A stretch of DNA of 37,614 nt from Akkermansia muciniphila (GTDB lineage: Bacteria > Verrucomicrobiota > Verrucomicrobiia > Verrucomicrobiales > Akkermansiaceae): assembly GCA_945873305.1 (NCBI GenBank), contig CAMCCX010000022.1:1-37614 (forward strand), written 5' to 3'. This document shows, one piece after another, positions 7,980-16,895 of this stretch (position 1 is its first letter; the number at the start of each line of letters is the position of its first letter). A program made the translations under genes and the position numbers. The notes beneath the pieces are model-generated. The model made no database searches. It saw only the letters and a program-made list of their open reading frames with translations, and was not told the origin of the DNA.

Positions 7980-10229
7980 TCAGCGGTTGGCATGGATGCG
8001 GGTGAAGCGTTTCGGCTGGCCGGAGGCGGGGAAGGGGTCTCGCACTTCCAAGAGGAACGGGCTGTTGGTGATGGTCACTCCGGAATCCCAGTGGATGAGG
8101 TCCGAGCTGAAATCGACTGCTGTCGAGGCATCGCCCGGCACCGGCCCGCGCGGGATGCTCATGGTCCAGTAGCGGGTGCCGCCCATGTCGCGGAATGCCA
8201 TCTTCTGCGAGATCGGCGCGTTGGGATAGCCGACGGTGAGGCCGAGCGCGTATTCCAGCAGATCCGGCCATTGGTCGCCATCGCTGTCGAGCTTGGGAGC
8301 GGTGGCAGGGTCGCCAACCGTCACGCTGACCATGCCGAGGTTCGAATCCGCGTAGCCATCGAACGCCGCATAGCTGAACGAGTCCGCTCCGGCGAAACCA
8401 TGATCCGGATAATAAGTAGCGACGTGATTGTTCAAAGCCACAGTGCCGTGCTGTGGCTGGCTGACGATGCGCAGGGTGGCGCTGGTCTCATTGGAACCGA
8501 GCGTCAAGCTGCCGGACGCGTTGACCGCAGTGACCAGTGTCTTGCGGGTGACGACGGGCGGCGCGTTGCCGTTGAAAAGCCCGCCGAGAGCTCCGTTGTC
8601 CTCGCGTTGGTGGCACAGGAAACAACTGACGTTTGCTCCGCGGAAAAGCGGGATGTCATGTGGTGTGCCATCGTGACTGAAGGTGAGCGTCTGGTCGGAA
8701 AACGAGCGCGAGAGCGGGGTGCCGCGGCGGTCAGCACCGTGGCAGCCGAGGCATGAGCCGCTTTGGCCGTAGTCCTTGTGGGCATTGATCCAGTTGGTGC
8801 CGGTGGGATGCATGCCGTGAGGTCCGCCGCTGACCGTGGAGGGCATCGATACGTGGCAGGAGGTGCAGTTGGAACGGGTGCCGGCGTGCCCCTGCGCAGT
8901 GATGTTCTGAAGGTTGTCGTTCCGATGGCTTGCGGGAAACTCGGCGTGGGTCGAACCATGACAGGCGCTGCACTGAAGGCCGCCATGACCTTTGGAGAAA
9001 CGATAAAGTGATTTGTCGGCGAGAGGCGTGTTGGGATTGGTGGCGAACATCTGGCTGACGGGAACACGGGGCGCGCCATTGGTATCAAATACCGAAGTAT
9101 AACGGAGCTGGCCATTGTTCTGGGTGGCGCTGCCTGTATGGCACTGTTGGCAGTTAGGCTCATCGAGCCAACCGGTGCGGTCGGCGGCTCCGACCTGGCT
9201 CATGGTGCCGTGGCAACTCTGGCACTGCATCGCGGCGGAACCGTCGGGCGCGACCGCCGAGCCCATCGCGCCGCGCAGGCAGCGTGTTTCCGATCCCGGG
9301 TGGCATTGATAACACGAACTCCGGTTGGCGATGTTGTTGAGACTCATGCCGGTGTTTGGAGCGATCACCTCAGCATGCTTCGAATGCATCGACCGGGTCA
9401 GCGAATTGACGTCGGGGAAACTGGCTGCGCCGAGCGCCTCCGAAGCGTGGCAGGCGGCGCAGAGGACCGGATGGTCATGGTCGCGCACGCTCGCTTCGAG
9501 TCCTTCCGGCGGATAACCCTTGGCGGCCAGCGCGTCATCATAAGGCTGCGTGCCGACGTGACGGTCGTGCAGGCGCAGGATGTTCAAGCGGTGATCGCGC
9601 GCGGAGTCCGGCTCATTCACCCAGCCGGCGGCCGGTTTCGCGGCATCGCCCGAGCCGGACGAGTGGCACTTGCGGCAATCCATTTCAGTGGAAACCGGCA
9701 GCACCACATCCGTAGTCGCCAGCACCGTGCCGCCGGTGGTTTTCGCCGTGAGGCGCATCAACGGATAGGGATTGAATTGACCTGCGTCGTCCACCGGCGT
9801 GATCGGCACTCCCGCCGCCTCGAACCATTTCATGGCTCCGTCAAAGCCCATGGCCTGCGGCGTGTTGGATGCCCCGGGCATGTTTCTGCCAGGATTTCCC
9901 GCCGGAAACGGCAGCCCGTAATCCGGCGGAAGCGGCGCGTTGAAAAGCACCGGCGAATAATCCCAGAAGTTCGTTTTCCCGATGGAACTCGTGTTGATAG
10001 ATCCATCCGGATCGGCGACGGCCTGGTAGGTCACCACGATGCCGGTCGAGTCCGTGACCAGATGGCCCTGGGCATCGAGGAGTTGGCAATCCACGGTGTT
10101 GTAGGGCGGCAGGATCGAGAACACCGAGTAATCATCGTCCATGCAATGCATGCCGAGATTGTTCCAGCCGACGAGCGTTTGCGCCGCTGCGGCGGCGGCG
10201 AGACCGAGCAGTATGGCGAGGGGTTTCAT
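7980..10229 (-). CDS. Secreted nine-heme cytochrome c with C-terminal beta domain
   Basis: Exported 749-residue protein with a short signal peptide (residues 1-16). Nine CxxCH heme-binding motifs start at Cys185, 257, 306, 336, 360, 420, 455, 493 and 536. The N-terminal segment (GWNNLGMHCMDDDYSVFSI) belongs to a conserved domain seen ahead of multiheme regions in environmental bacteria. Residues about 560-640 resemble a cadherin/Ig-like repeat (GTVALNNHVATYYPD, GADSFSYAAFDGYAD). Near 648 an acidic DSDGDQWPDLLEYALGL calcium-loop-like stretch follows, then a C-terminal module. Such proteins carry electrons across the periplasm or on the outer surface; the redox partner is unknown. Its start overlaps the stop of the upstream giant repeat protein (ATGA), indicating coupled expression. 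Confidence 0.9.
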   Translation of the reverse strand: MKPLAILLGLAAAAAAQTLVGWNNLGMHCMDDDYSVFSILPPYNTVDCQLLDAQGHLVTDSTGIVVTYQAVADPDGSINTSSIGKTNFWDYSPVLFNAPLPPDYGLPFPAGNPGRNMPGASNTPQAMGFDGAMKWFEAAGVPITPVDDAGQFNPYPLMRLTAKTTGGTVLATTDVVLPVSTEMDCRKCHSSGSGDAAKPAAGWVNEPDSARDHRLNILRLHDRHVGTQPYDDALAAKGYPPEGLEASVRDHDHPVLCAACHASEALGAASFPDVNSLTRSMHSKHAEVIAPNTGMSLNNIANRSSCYQCHPGSETRCLRGAMGSAVAPDGSAAMQCQSCHGTMSQVGAADRTGWLDEPNCQQCHTGSATQNNGQLRYTSVFDTNGAPRVPVSQMFATNPNTPLADKSLYRFSKGHGGLQCSACHGSTHAEFPASHRNDNLQNITAQGHAGTRSNCTSCHVSMPSTVSGGPHGMHPTGTNWINAHKDYGQSGSCLGCHGADRRGTPLSRSFSDQTLTFSHDGTPHDIPLFRGANVSCFLCHQREDNGALGGLFNGNAPPVVTRKTLVTAVNASGSLTLGSNETSATLRIVSQPQHGTVALNNHVATYYPDHGFAGADSFSYAAFDGYADSNLGMVSVTVGDPATAPKLDSDGDQWPDLLEYALGLTVGYPNAPISQKMAFRDMGGTRYWTMSIPRGPVPGDASTAVDFSSDLIHWDSGVTITNSPFLLEVRDPFPASGQPKRFTRIHANR

Positions 10230-13200
10230 GGCTTTTTCAGACGGAAGAACAAATTCTGCGGTGCAGGATCGGCCACTTCCACATGATGCAGTCCGTCATG
10301 CGGCGTATCGGGACGATTCGAGTTCGTCCATGAACCGGGAGCCAAGCTTGGGCTTTCCTCAAGGATCCAGTCAGCGGGAGCAAGCGACCATTCCATCGAG
10401 AACGCGACGCCCGGCGCGGGGGCATGCTGGATATCGATCGGCGTGGGTACGTCAGCTACCACGAAATTGGCAACCAGCGAGCGCACTCCGTTCACGGTAA
10501 AGTCGTAGGAATTCAACGTGCTGACGCTCGCGCCGTTTTCCGTCCAGCCTTGGAAGACATAGCCGGGAGTCGCCGTGGCGGTTAGGGATGCGGTGTCACC
10601 CGCGATGTGCAGGCCGCCGCCAGTCACGACTCCGCCGATTGCGGGCGAGGCACCGGCCACGATGTTGAGATACGGTGTGAAATTGGCGACCAGACGGCGG
10701 TTTGCCGCCGCAGTGAACACGTAGTTGGTATCGGCGCTGACCTCCGTGCCATCCTCGGTCCATTTCACGAAGGCGTAACCTTCCTCAGGCAATGCCGAAA
10801 CCATAACATCATCTCCGTCGGCGTATGGACCGTCGCCGGTGGTGGTGCCGCCCATGCTGGTTGACGAAGTCGTGGTGACGGTCACGCCCGCGTCCCAGGT
10901 GAAGTGTGCCACCAGTTCGCGGTTGCCAGTGATGGTGAAGTCATAGGTCGGGTTTGTGCTGACCACCGTGCCGTGATCGGTCCAGTTCTCGAAACTCCAA
11001 CCGTCTTCCGGGAAGGCTTTTGCCTTGGCGTTTTCGCCGGTTTTGTAGCTGATGCTGTCCATCTCGGTGGTGCCGCCGATGGCGGGTGATGAGGTCGAAG
11101 TGACCACGAAGAACTCGTCGAACTTCGCCACCAGCGTGCGGTTGGCCGTGACAGTGAAGCTATAGCTCGGCGAGGTGCTCACCTGCGTTTCCCCCTCCTG
11201 CCACTTTGAAAACTTGTAGCCGGGTTTGGGAGAGGCCGCGACGGTGGCGATGACGCCGGTTAGGTAGGTGCCGTTTCCACTCACCGTGCCGCCCGCCACC
11301 GGGTTCGCGCTGGTGGTGACGGATTTGGGAACTCCCGCTAGAACGAAGTCCGCCACGATTGCTTTGTTGGAGGTGATTGTGAACGTATAGCTCGCTGGAC
11401 TGCCCACGAGAGTACTGCCGACTTTCCATCCGGCAAAGACATAACCCGGCGATGCCACCGCCACCACGGTAGCGCTGGCGCTGCTCGGATAGTTTCCTCC
11501 GCCGCTGACCGTGCCGCCTGCGACGGGTGTCGCGCTGACGCTCATCGCAAAGGTCGGAGTGACGATGAAGTTCGCCATCAGCGTCCGGTCCGCTGTGGCG
11601 GGGAACGTATAGGTTGCGTCGCTGCTGACCGCGGTGCCGCCCTCGGTCCAGTTCACGAACGAATAGCCCGCATTCGGGGCTGCAACGACCGTTGTAATGC
11701 TGCCGTGGTCCACCAGGCCGCCGCCGCTAGTGCTGCCTTCCGCCGGGCTGGCGCTGGTGGCGATAGTCCGTTGCTGCAGGTTGGAGAAATTGGCGACGAG
11801 CGAATGGTTCACGTCGATGGCGAAGGTGTGGCTGGTCGAGTTGGCAACGACCTTGCCGTTGTCCGTCCAATTCACGAAATGGAAGCCATCCGCGGCGTTG
11901 GCGGTAGCGGTCAGTGTGACATCCGTGCCGGACGCAAACGAACCGTCACCCGTGGTTGTGCCGGAACCGGGCGGTGAAACCGACGTGTCGACCAAGCTCT
12001 CCGGAGGCAGCGCCTGCCCCTCGGCCGCGACGCGAAGCGTGTAGGTTTTCGAAATTTCCGGGAGTTCGCCGTCGTCGGCGGTGATTTTGAAAATGAACTC
12101 GCCGCTCGCCATGGGAGTGCCGGAGAGCACGCCGGTCACGGCGTCGAAATCCATGCCGACAGGCAGCCCGCCGGTGATGGTGCTTGTGAATGGCAACGCG
12201 CCTTCCACTACCACCGTGCGTGCGGCAAAGGGCGCGTTCACCTCACCCTCGCCGATGTGGTCGATGAGTCCGACGGGTGCGTCCGCATCCACCGCCGCCA
12301 TTTGTGAACCGGTGAAGTCGCCGACGATTTCCACGGTGGACAGGTCCACTTCGACGCCGTTGATGAGTTTGACACCCACGCCGTGAATGCCGTCCGCAGC
12401 GACGGATTGCGCCAAGGCCTCGGCGGTTTCGATATCGAGCGGGCCGGTGTATTTGTAGAACTCGTAGCGCCGCGTGACGACTTCATCGGCGTTGGGCAGT
12501 TCTTCCGCCGCGGCTGCCAGTTCGTTGTTCGGCGCATCCGCCTTGTGGTAGTCCTTTTGCAGGACCTGCCATTCGGTTTCCACCTCGTCGGGCTCGCCGT
12601 TGCGCCAGTTCTTGTCATTGGAGTCCTCGGGATCGTCCGAGAGCAGGTTGCGCAGCTTCACCTCGTTGTTGTTGTGGGTGGTGGTGCGGATTTCCTTCAC
12701 CCACACCGCCTTGCCGAATTCCTTGGGCTCCGGCGCGGGTGGCGGCGGCGGCTGGATCACGGCCTGCACCGCCGGCACGCCACCAACAGCAGCCGGAAAA
12801 TAGGTGAACGTCGGCGTCGAGACCTGCACCGCCCCGCCGCGCACCAGCGCACCGGCCTGATCGACGAGCCAGTTGTAGCGGATGGCGCCGACGGCGACGT
12901 TGTAGCCCACGCCGAAGTGCTCGCCGCCGAAGTTGACCGCCGGATTGGTGAACATGTGGCCGTTGGTCGGCGCGATCGGGCCGCTGGGAATGGCGGTGTA
13001 GGATGCCCAGGAGCCATCCGGGTTCTTCTTGCTCTCCCAGCGGATGATGCACTTGGGATGCCCGGCCACTGAGTCGTCCTGGGTGATTTTGGGCGTTCCG
13101 TAGTGGTTGTAGTCGTAGGTGTAGCTGATGTCGGTGCTGCGGCAGTCCTCGAGTTCGATCTCGAAACCGTGGCAATCGCTGCCGGTATCGTTGACGGTGT

Positions 13201-13324
13201 CGAAATTATTAATGCTGCCGTAGGCGATGCTCGCGCGGGCTGAGCCGGCGAGGAGCGGGATGAGGCATGCGATGGGGAGCCATAACAGGCGGGGGCGGCG
13301 CGGGCCGGCGGGACGGGCTTTCAT
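10226..13324 (-). CDS. Giant secreted protein with Ig-like domain and seven InlB-type B-repeats
   Basis: Exported 1032-residue protein. A basic and hydrophobic signal peptide (about 1-31, ending ARA) precedes a unique N-terminal region (about 32-200) with several cysteines and a Pro-rich hinge near 191-200. A charged region (about 200-345) follows. A putative Ig/He_PIG domain lies at about 360-432 (LPVGMDFDAVTGVLSGTP). Seven tandem repeats of about 73 residues (444-954) each end like RxLVANF and contain a GYxFxxWTExGxxVS core, typical of InlB B-repeat/Listeria-Bacteroides repeats. The last 75 residues form a C-terminal module ending LFFRLKKP, likely for sorting. A surface adhesin or scaffold role is inferred. 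Translational coupling to the nine-heme cytochrome suggests the two work together at the cell surface. Confidence 0.86.
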   Translation of the reverse strand: MKARPAGPRRPRLLWLPIACLIPLLAGSARASIAYGSINNFDTVNDTGSDCHGFEIELEDCRSTDISYTYDYNHYGTPKITQDDSVAGHPKCIIRWESKKNPDGSWASYTAIPSGPIAPTNGHMFTNPAVNFGGEHFGVGYNVAVGAIRYNWLVDQAGALVRGGAVQVSTPTFTYFPAAVGGVPAVQAVIQPPPPPAPEPKEFGKAVWVKEIRTTTHNNNEVKLRNLLSDDPEDSNDKNWRNGEPDEVETEWQVLQKDYHKADAPNNELAAAAEELPNADEVVTRRYEFYKYTGPLDIETAEALAQSVAADGIHGVGVKLINGVEVDLSTVEIVGDFTGSQMAAVDADAPVGLIDHIGEGEVNAPFAARTVVVEGALPFTSTITGGLPVGMDFDAVTGVLSGTPMASGEFIFKITADDGELPEISKTYTLRVAAEGQALPPESLVDTSVSPPGSGTTTGDGSFASGTDVTLTATANAADGFHFVNWTDNGKVVANSTSHTFAIDVNHSLVANFSNLQQRTIATSASPAEGSTSGGGLVDHGSITTVVAAPNAGYSFVNWTEGGTAVSSDATYTFPATADRTLMANFIVTPTFAMSVSATPVAGGTVSGGGNYPSSASATVVAVASPGYVFAGWKVGSTLVGSPASYTFTITSNKAIVADFVLAGVPKSVTTSANPVAGGTVSGNGTYLTGVIATVAASPKPGYKFSKWQEGETQVSTSPSYSFTVTANRTLVAKFDEFFVVTSTSSPAIGGTTEMDSISYKTGENAKAKAFPEDGWSFENWTDHGTVVSTNPTYDFTITGNRELVAHFTWDAGVTVTTTSSTSMGGTTTGDGPYADGDDVMVSALPEEGYAFVKWTEDGTEVSADTNYVFTAAANRRLVANFTPYLNIVAGASPAIGGVVTGGGLHIAGDTASLTATATPGYVFQGWTENGASVSTLNSYDFTVNGVRSLVANFVVADVPTPIDIQHAPAPGVAFSMEWSLAPADWILEESPSLAPGSWTNSNRPDTPHDGLHHVEVADPAPQNLFFRLKKP
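10463..11995 (-). repeat. Seven tandem ~73-residue B-repeats within the secreted protein
   Basis: Residues 444-954 of the giant secreted protein hold seven diverged copies of one module. Each has a small-residue stretch rich in Gly (GGTVSGGGNY-like), a GYxFxxW core, an acidic WTExGTxVS turn and a closing LVANF-like strand. At DNA level the copies are too diverged to be recent duplications, so slippage is not expected. Confidence 0.85.
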
Positions 13325-13568
13325 GATGTTAGGATTTTAAGGATCGACCGGCTTCTAATCACACACCGGAAAGCGCCAAGGGCGACCAGTGCGGCGAGGG
13401 CCGCGGCACTGCGCGAGAACGATTGCGGGATGGAGCGCATCGGCCAGTTCCATGTCGCCGATATTCGATCGAAAAAGCAAAATATGCGAAGCGTTTTAAC
13501 ATAAGGAATTTCTTATCAAACATGGGGTTGTTTGGGACGCTCAGACTGCAATACTCGCCCACCACGCT
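13325..13568. promoter_or_regulatory. Divergent intergenic region with an AT-rich palindrome
   Basis: The 244 bp separate the divergently read repeat-protein gene (minus) and the YceI gene (plus), so both promoters should lie here. The stretch 13470-13530 is AT-rich compared with its surroundings. The near-perfect palindrome TAAGGAATTTCTTA lies at 13502-13515, with one mismatched pair, and could be an operator. A weak plus-strand promoter candidate is TTGTTT at 13528-13533 and AATACT at 13550-13555 with a 16 bp spacer. Neither is proven by sequence alone. Confidence 0.35.
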
Positions 13569-14117
13569 ATGAAAAACGGAACGATCACCCAACTTTGCGG
13601 CATCCTCTGCACCATCACCTTCGCCCATGCCGCCACGCTGGAGGTGGACAAGGAGCGCAGCCGGATCCAGGTCGATGCCAAAGCGACCGGACACAGCTTC
13701 GCCGGTGATCTCGGGAAATACACCATCAAAGCGGAGGGCGACGCGGTGAGCCACAAGCCAAGCGCGCTCGACCTCGCGTGGGATTTCAACGATCTCAAAA
13801 CCGGCGACGAGAAGCGGGACAAGGAGATGGTCAAATGGCTCGGCGGCGGCAAGCCGAAGGGTTCGTTCACCTTCGTGAAATCTTGGGACGAGAAGCCCGG
13901 CAGCGGGATGGCCCAGGGCACTCTCACCATCCACGGCTTCTCCAAGTCCGTCTCATTTCCTTACACCGTCAAAGTCGATGGCGAATGGGTGACCCTCGAT
14001 GGCAAGGTCTCGATGGACTATCAGGATTTCAAGCTGCCGATCATCCGCTCCATGGCCGTGATGACGGTGGACCCTAAGCTGGTGATCCGCTTCCATGTCG
14101 TGGGAAAGGTGAAGTGA
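13569..14117 (+). CDS. YceI-family periplasmic protein
   Basis: A 182-residue exported protein with a signal peptide (about 1-21, ending FAHA). The mature protein fits the YceI lipocalin-like barrel: TLEVDKERSRIQVDAKATGH at the start, the central GTLTIHGFSKSVSFPY motif, and VSMDYQDFKLP near the end. YceI proteins bind isoprenoid chains such as quinones in the periplasm. The next gene, 23 bp downstream, encodes a polyprenyl diphosphate synthase, so a shared isoprenoid or quinone theme is likely. It heads the plus-strand cluster that ends with cytochrome c genes. Confidence 0.87.
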   Translation: MKNGTITQLCGILCTITFAHAATLEVDKERSRIQVDAKATGHSFAGDLGKYTIKAEGDAVSHKPSALDLAWDFNDLKTGDEKRDKEMVKWLGGGKPKGSFTFVKSWDEKPGSGMAQGTLTIHGFSKSVSFPYTVKVDGEWVTLDGKVSMDYQDFKLPIIRSMAVMTVDPKLVIRFHVVGKVK

Positions 14118-14140
14118 ATTTCTAACTAGATCAATTATCG

Positions 14141-15079
14141 ATGACCCCGGATTCATGGTGGCGCAGGCGTGCGGGATGCGCGCACAAGTTGATGGCAGGA
14201 AGCTTCGCCCACGGCATGGGCCGGCTGAATCGCGCGGAACCCAGGATGGCCGCAGCTCTGCAGGACATCCTCGCGCGGCCCGGCTCGCTGGTGCGGGCGG
14301 TGGCCGCTTACCTGATGGGTATTGAAATGGGTGTGACCGAGGAGGCGGCGCGGGCCATCGGCTGCGGGATCGAGTATCTGCACACCGCTTCGCTCGTTTT
14401 CGACGATCTGCCGGCGATGGACGACGCGCGGATGCGGCGCGGCGCGGCCTGTGTCCATGTGGTCCATGGCGAGGCCGTCGCGATGTTAGCCGGGCTCGCC
14501 TTGATCAACCGTGCCTACGCGATGATCTGGCAGGGCATCCGCCATGCCAACCCTCAGCGGCGAGTCGCGGCGGGCGAGTGGGTGGACGGTCGTCTCGGCA
14601 TCGGCGGCGTGATCGGCGGACAAGCCTACGATCTGCGGGGCTGGCGCGGTGAACAAAGCGCCGCGGAAGTCTCGGAAGTGGCGGCCCGGAAGACGGGCGA
14701 CTTGCTCCGTCTCTGCCTGGTTTTGCCCGCCATCGTCGGGCGCGGGACGGCGAGGGAAATTCAAATGCTCGACCGTCTCGCCTTGCTCCGTGGCCTGGTC
14801 TATCAGGCTGCGGATGACTTGAAGGACGTGATTTCCGCCGAGAAAGATTCCGGGAAAACCGGCGGGCGAGACGAAGCGCTCGGCCGTCCGAATCTGGTGG
14901 TGGCGGAAGGCCTGTCTGCCGCGTTGCGCCGGTTCCGCCGTCTGAGCGACGTCGGAGACCGGGTGCAAGCCACGCTGCCCGGACCACCCGAGCGCTGGCT
15001 GATGCTGGAAATGCTCAAGGTGCCGATGCCGCTTTCCCAGGCGGAAGCGGATTCATCCATGCTGTCGGCGGCGATCTGA
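14141..15079 (+). CDS. Polyprenyl (farnesyl/geranylgeranyl-type) diphosphate synthase
   Basis: A trans-isoprenyl diphosphate synthase of 312 residues that joins isopentenyl diphosphate units to an allylic primer. The first aspartate-rich motif is DDLPAMDD (88-95) with the expected Arg pair in MRRG, and the second is DDLKD (225-229) after YQAA. HTASLVFDD just before the first motif is typical of the medium-chain group, but product length cannot be settled. The GKxT-type motif after the second Asp-rich region is replaced by GRPNLV, so the protein is diverged. The gene lies between yceI (23 bp gap) and an ABC permease (17 bp gap), suggesting a single operon. The product could supply a quinone tail or a carotenoid-like lipid. 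Confidence 0.85.
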   Translation: MTPDSWWRRRAGCAHKLMAGSFAHGMGRLNRAEPRMAAALQDILARPGSLVRAVAAYLMGIEMGVTEEAARAIGCGIEYLHTASLVFDDLPAMDDARMRRGAACVHVVHGEAVAMLAGLALINRAYAMIWQGIRHANPQRRVAAGEWVDGRLGIGGVIGGQAYDLRGWRGEQSAAEVSEVAARKTGDLLRLCLVLPAIVGRGTAREIQMLDRLALLRGLVYQAADDLKDVISAEKDSGKTGGRDEALGRPNLVVAEGLSAALRRFRRLSDVGDRVQATLPGPPERWLMLEMLKVPMPLSQAEADSSMLSAAI

Positions 15080-15096
15080 ATTCCTACAAAACCGGC

Positions 15097-16209
15097 ATGA
15101 GTCTCTGGCGAATGATTTTCACAAACCTCCGGCGCCACCGGGTGCGTACCGCTATCGGTGCGACTGGAATCGCGCTCGGGGTGGCGACGATGCTGAGCGT
15201 GGTGGGCCTGCTAGGTGGCGCGGTCAAGATGTTCGAGCGCATCCTCCGGAGTGACTCGGAGATGGTGGTGTTCGAGAAAAGCGTGTCGGACCTGTTCTTC
15301 AGCAACGTGCCGGTGGACGTCGTCGCGGAGCTTGAAAAGCAGCCTTTCGTGAAGGAGGCGCAGCCGGTGCTTTTCTCAATCATCGCCGCGCCGGACCGGC
15401 CGGTGGTCACTTGTTTCGGCATCCGCGCGACGGACGGTCGCTTGCGGAAGGGCGAGTGGCTCCAAGGCAGCGCCGTTGCATTCCGGGACGACGGTGAGGG
15501 CGTGGTGCTCGGCGAACGCGCGTCGGATTTCCTCAACGCCAAGGTGGGCGGCACCATCGAGCTGGGGCAGGGGATCTATCCGGTGGCGGGTGTGGTGCGG
15601 CTGGAAAACGGATTTGAAAACGGCGGCGTCTTCATGCCGCTGCTTGCCTGCCAGAAGGCTTTCCACAAGGAAGGCGTCTGCTCGGTGGTGACAGTCGCGC
15701 TGGCACCTGGCCACGAATCCTCGGAAGTGAAGGCGTGGATGGCGGAAAAACACCCGAAGCTCACGGCGCTGGAGAACGAGGAATTCAGCCGCAGTTATTC
15801 GCAGTTCAAGATCATGAAGACGACCGCCTGGGTCGTGGGCGGCTGCGCGTTCCTGCTCGGCGGGCTGAGCGTGACGAACACGATGATTCTATCGGTTTTC
15901 AGCCGCATCAAGGAAATCGCCATCGCGCGGGTCTGCGGATTTTCCCGCTGCCAGGTGGCGATGATGATCTTCGGCGAGTCGCTGCTGGTCTCGGCCATCG
16001 GCACGGTCGCGGGCTGGGGCTTGAGCGCGGGCGGGCTGCGGCTGCTCAAGGCGGTGCCGGATTTGCAGGGCTACATCGAGCCGAACATCGGCTGGCAGGA
16101 AGTTTCGGGAGCGATGGCGCTCGCCGCTCTCACCGCACTCGCCGGGGCGATGTATCCGGCTTGGTATGCCGCGCGGCTGAAGCCGGCGCAGGCGCTCAGA
16201 TTTGAATAA
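15097..16209 (+). CDS. ABC transporter permease, FtsX/MacB type
   Basis: Inner-membrane permease of 370 residues with the four-helix MacB/LolC layout: TM1 at about 17-40, a large periplasmic domain (about 45-240), then three TMs (about 245-270, 290-320, 340-362). It ends with the typical motif AARLKPAQALRFE. Members of this group work as mechanotransmitters, moving lipoproteins, peptides or hydrophobic molecules from the outer leaflet or periplasm; the substrate here is unknown. It pairs with the ATPase gene 14 bp downstream. The setting between polyprenyl synthase and oxidase-like genes hints at a role in assembling or supplying that membrane system. Confidence 0.88.
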   Translation: MSLWRMIFTNLRRHRVRTAIGATGIALGVATMLSVVGLLGGAVKMFERILRSDSEMVVFEKSVSDLFFSNVPVDVVAELEKQPFVKEAQPVLFSIIAAPDRPVVTCFGIRATDGRLRKGEWLQGSAVAFRDDGEGVVLGERASDFLNAKVGGTIELGQGIYPVAGVVRLENGFENGGVFMPLLACQKAFHKEGVCSVVTVALAPGHESSEVKAWMAEKHPKLTALENEEFSRSYSQFKIMKTTAWVVGGCAFLLGGLSVTNTMILSVFSRIKEIAIARVCGFSRCQVAMMIFGESLLVSAIGTVAGWGLSAGGLRLLKAVPDLQGYIEPNIGWQEVSGAMALAALTALAGAMYPAWYAARLKPAQALRFE

Positions 16210-16213
16210 CGAA

Positions 16214-16218
16214 AGGAG
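16214..16218 (+). promoter_or_regulatory. Strong Shine-Dalgarno site of the ABC ATPase gene
   Basis: AGGAG within gaaaggagaaacg, 5 bases before the ATG at 16224. It stands out because most genes in this window lack an obvious Shine-Dalgarno, and it fixes the ATPase start. Confidence 0.75.
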
Positions 16219-16223
16219 AAACG

Positions 16224-16895
16224 ATGAACACTCAAGTATTGGTGGAAGACGTTTGGAAGAGCTTTGATCGCGGCCGCATCGAGGTGCTCAAGGGCGTGGC
16301 GCTGACGGTGCCGAAGGGCGAGATCGTCGCGATGTGCGGTAATTCCGGCTGTGGCAAGTCCACGCTGCTCAACGTGATTTCCGGGCTGGAGGAAGTGGAC
16401 CGGGGAAACGTGCGGGTCTCCGGATACGACGTGGTGAGGGAGTCCACGCGCGTCGATTTGCTGCGGCATCACATCGGCTACGTGTTCCAGTTCCACCACC
16501 TGATGCCGGATCTAACTCTCGCGGAGAACTGCATGGTGCCGGTGATCGCGGCGGGTGGAAACCGCGCAGACAGCCTGGCCCGCTTGCACGAGCTGGCAGT
16601 GGCGACCGGCGTCGAGCACCGGCTCGGCCAGCGGGTGCGCGAGTTGTCCGGCGGCGAGCGCCAGCGCGGCGCGCTGGTCCGCTCGCTGATGAATGATCCC
16701 GAGCTGCTGCTCTGCGACGAGCCGACTGGCGCGCTCGATGAGAAGAACCGCGAGCGGGTGTTCGACCTGCTCATCGAACTGGTGCGTGCGCGCGGCCGGA
16801 CGTTGGTTTTCGCAACCCATGATCCGGAGCTCGCCAGCCGCTGCGACCGCACGGTCCGGATGCGGGATGGCAGGATCGAAGGATTTTCCAACTGA
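16224..16895 (+). CDS. ABC transporter ATP-binding protein, LolD/MacB type
   Basis: Cytoplasmic ATPase of 223 residues, partner of the preceding permease. Walker A GNSGCGKST (39-47), Q-loop in GYVFQFHHLMP, signature LSGGE (141-145) followed by RQRGALVRSL, Walker B LLLCDEPTGALD with catalytic Glu166, and H-loop His199 in FATHD. All ATPase motifs are intact. DEPTGALD and the compact length are typical of the LolD/MacB/FtsE branch. Its stop codon abuts the next start (base 16895 is shared), tying expression to the oxidase-like gene. Confidence 0.92.
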   Translation: MNTQVLVEDVWKSFDRGRIEVLKGVALTVPKGEIVAMCGNSGCGKSTLLNVISGLEEVDRGNVRVSGYDVVRESTRVDLLRHHIGYVFQFHHLMPDLTLAENCMVPVIAAGGNRADSLARLHELAVATGVEHRLGQRVRELSGGERQRGALVRSLMNDPELLLCDEPTGALDEKNRERVFDLLIELVRARGRTLVFATHDPELASRCDRTVRMRDGRIEGFSN

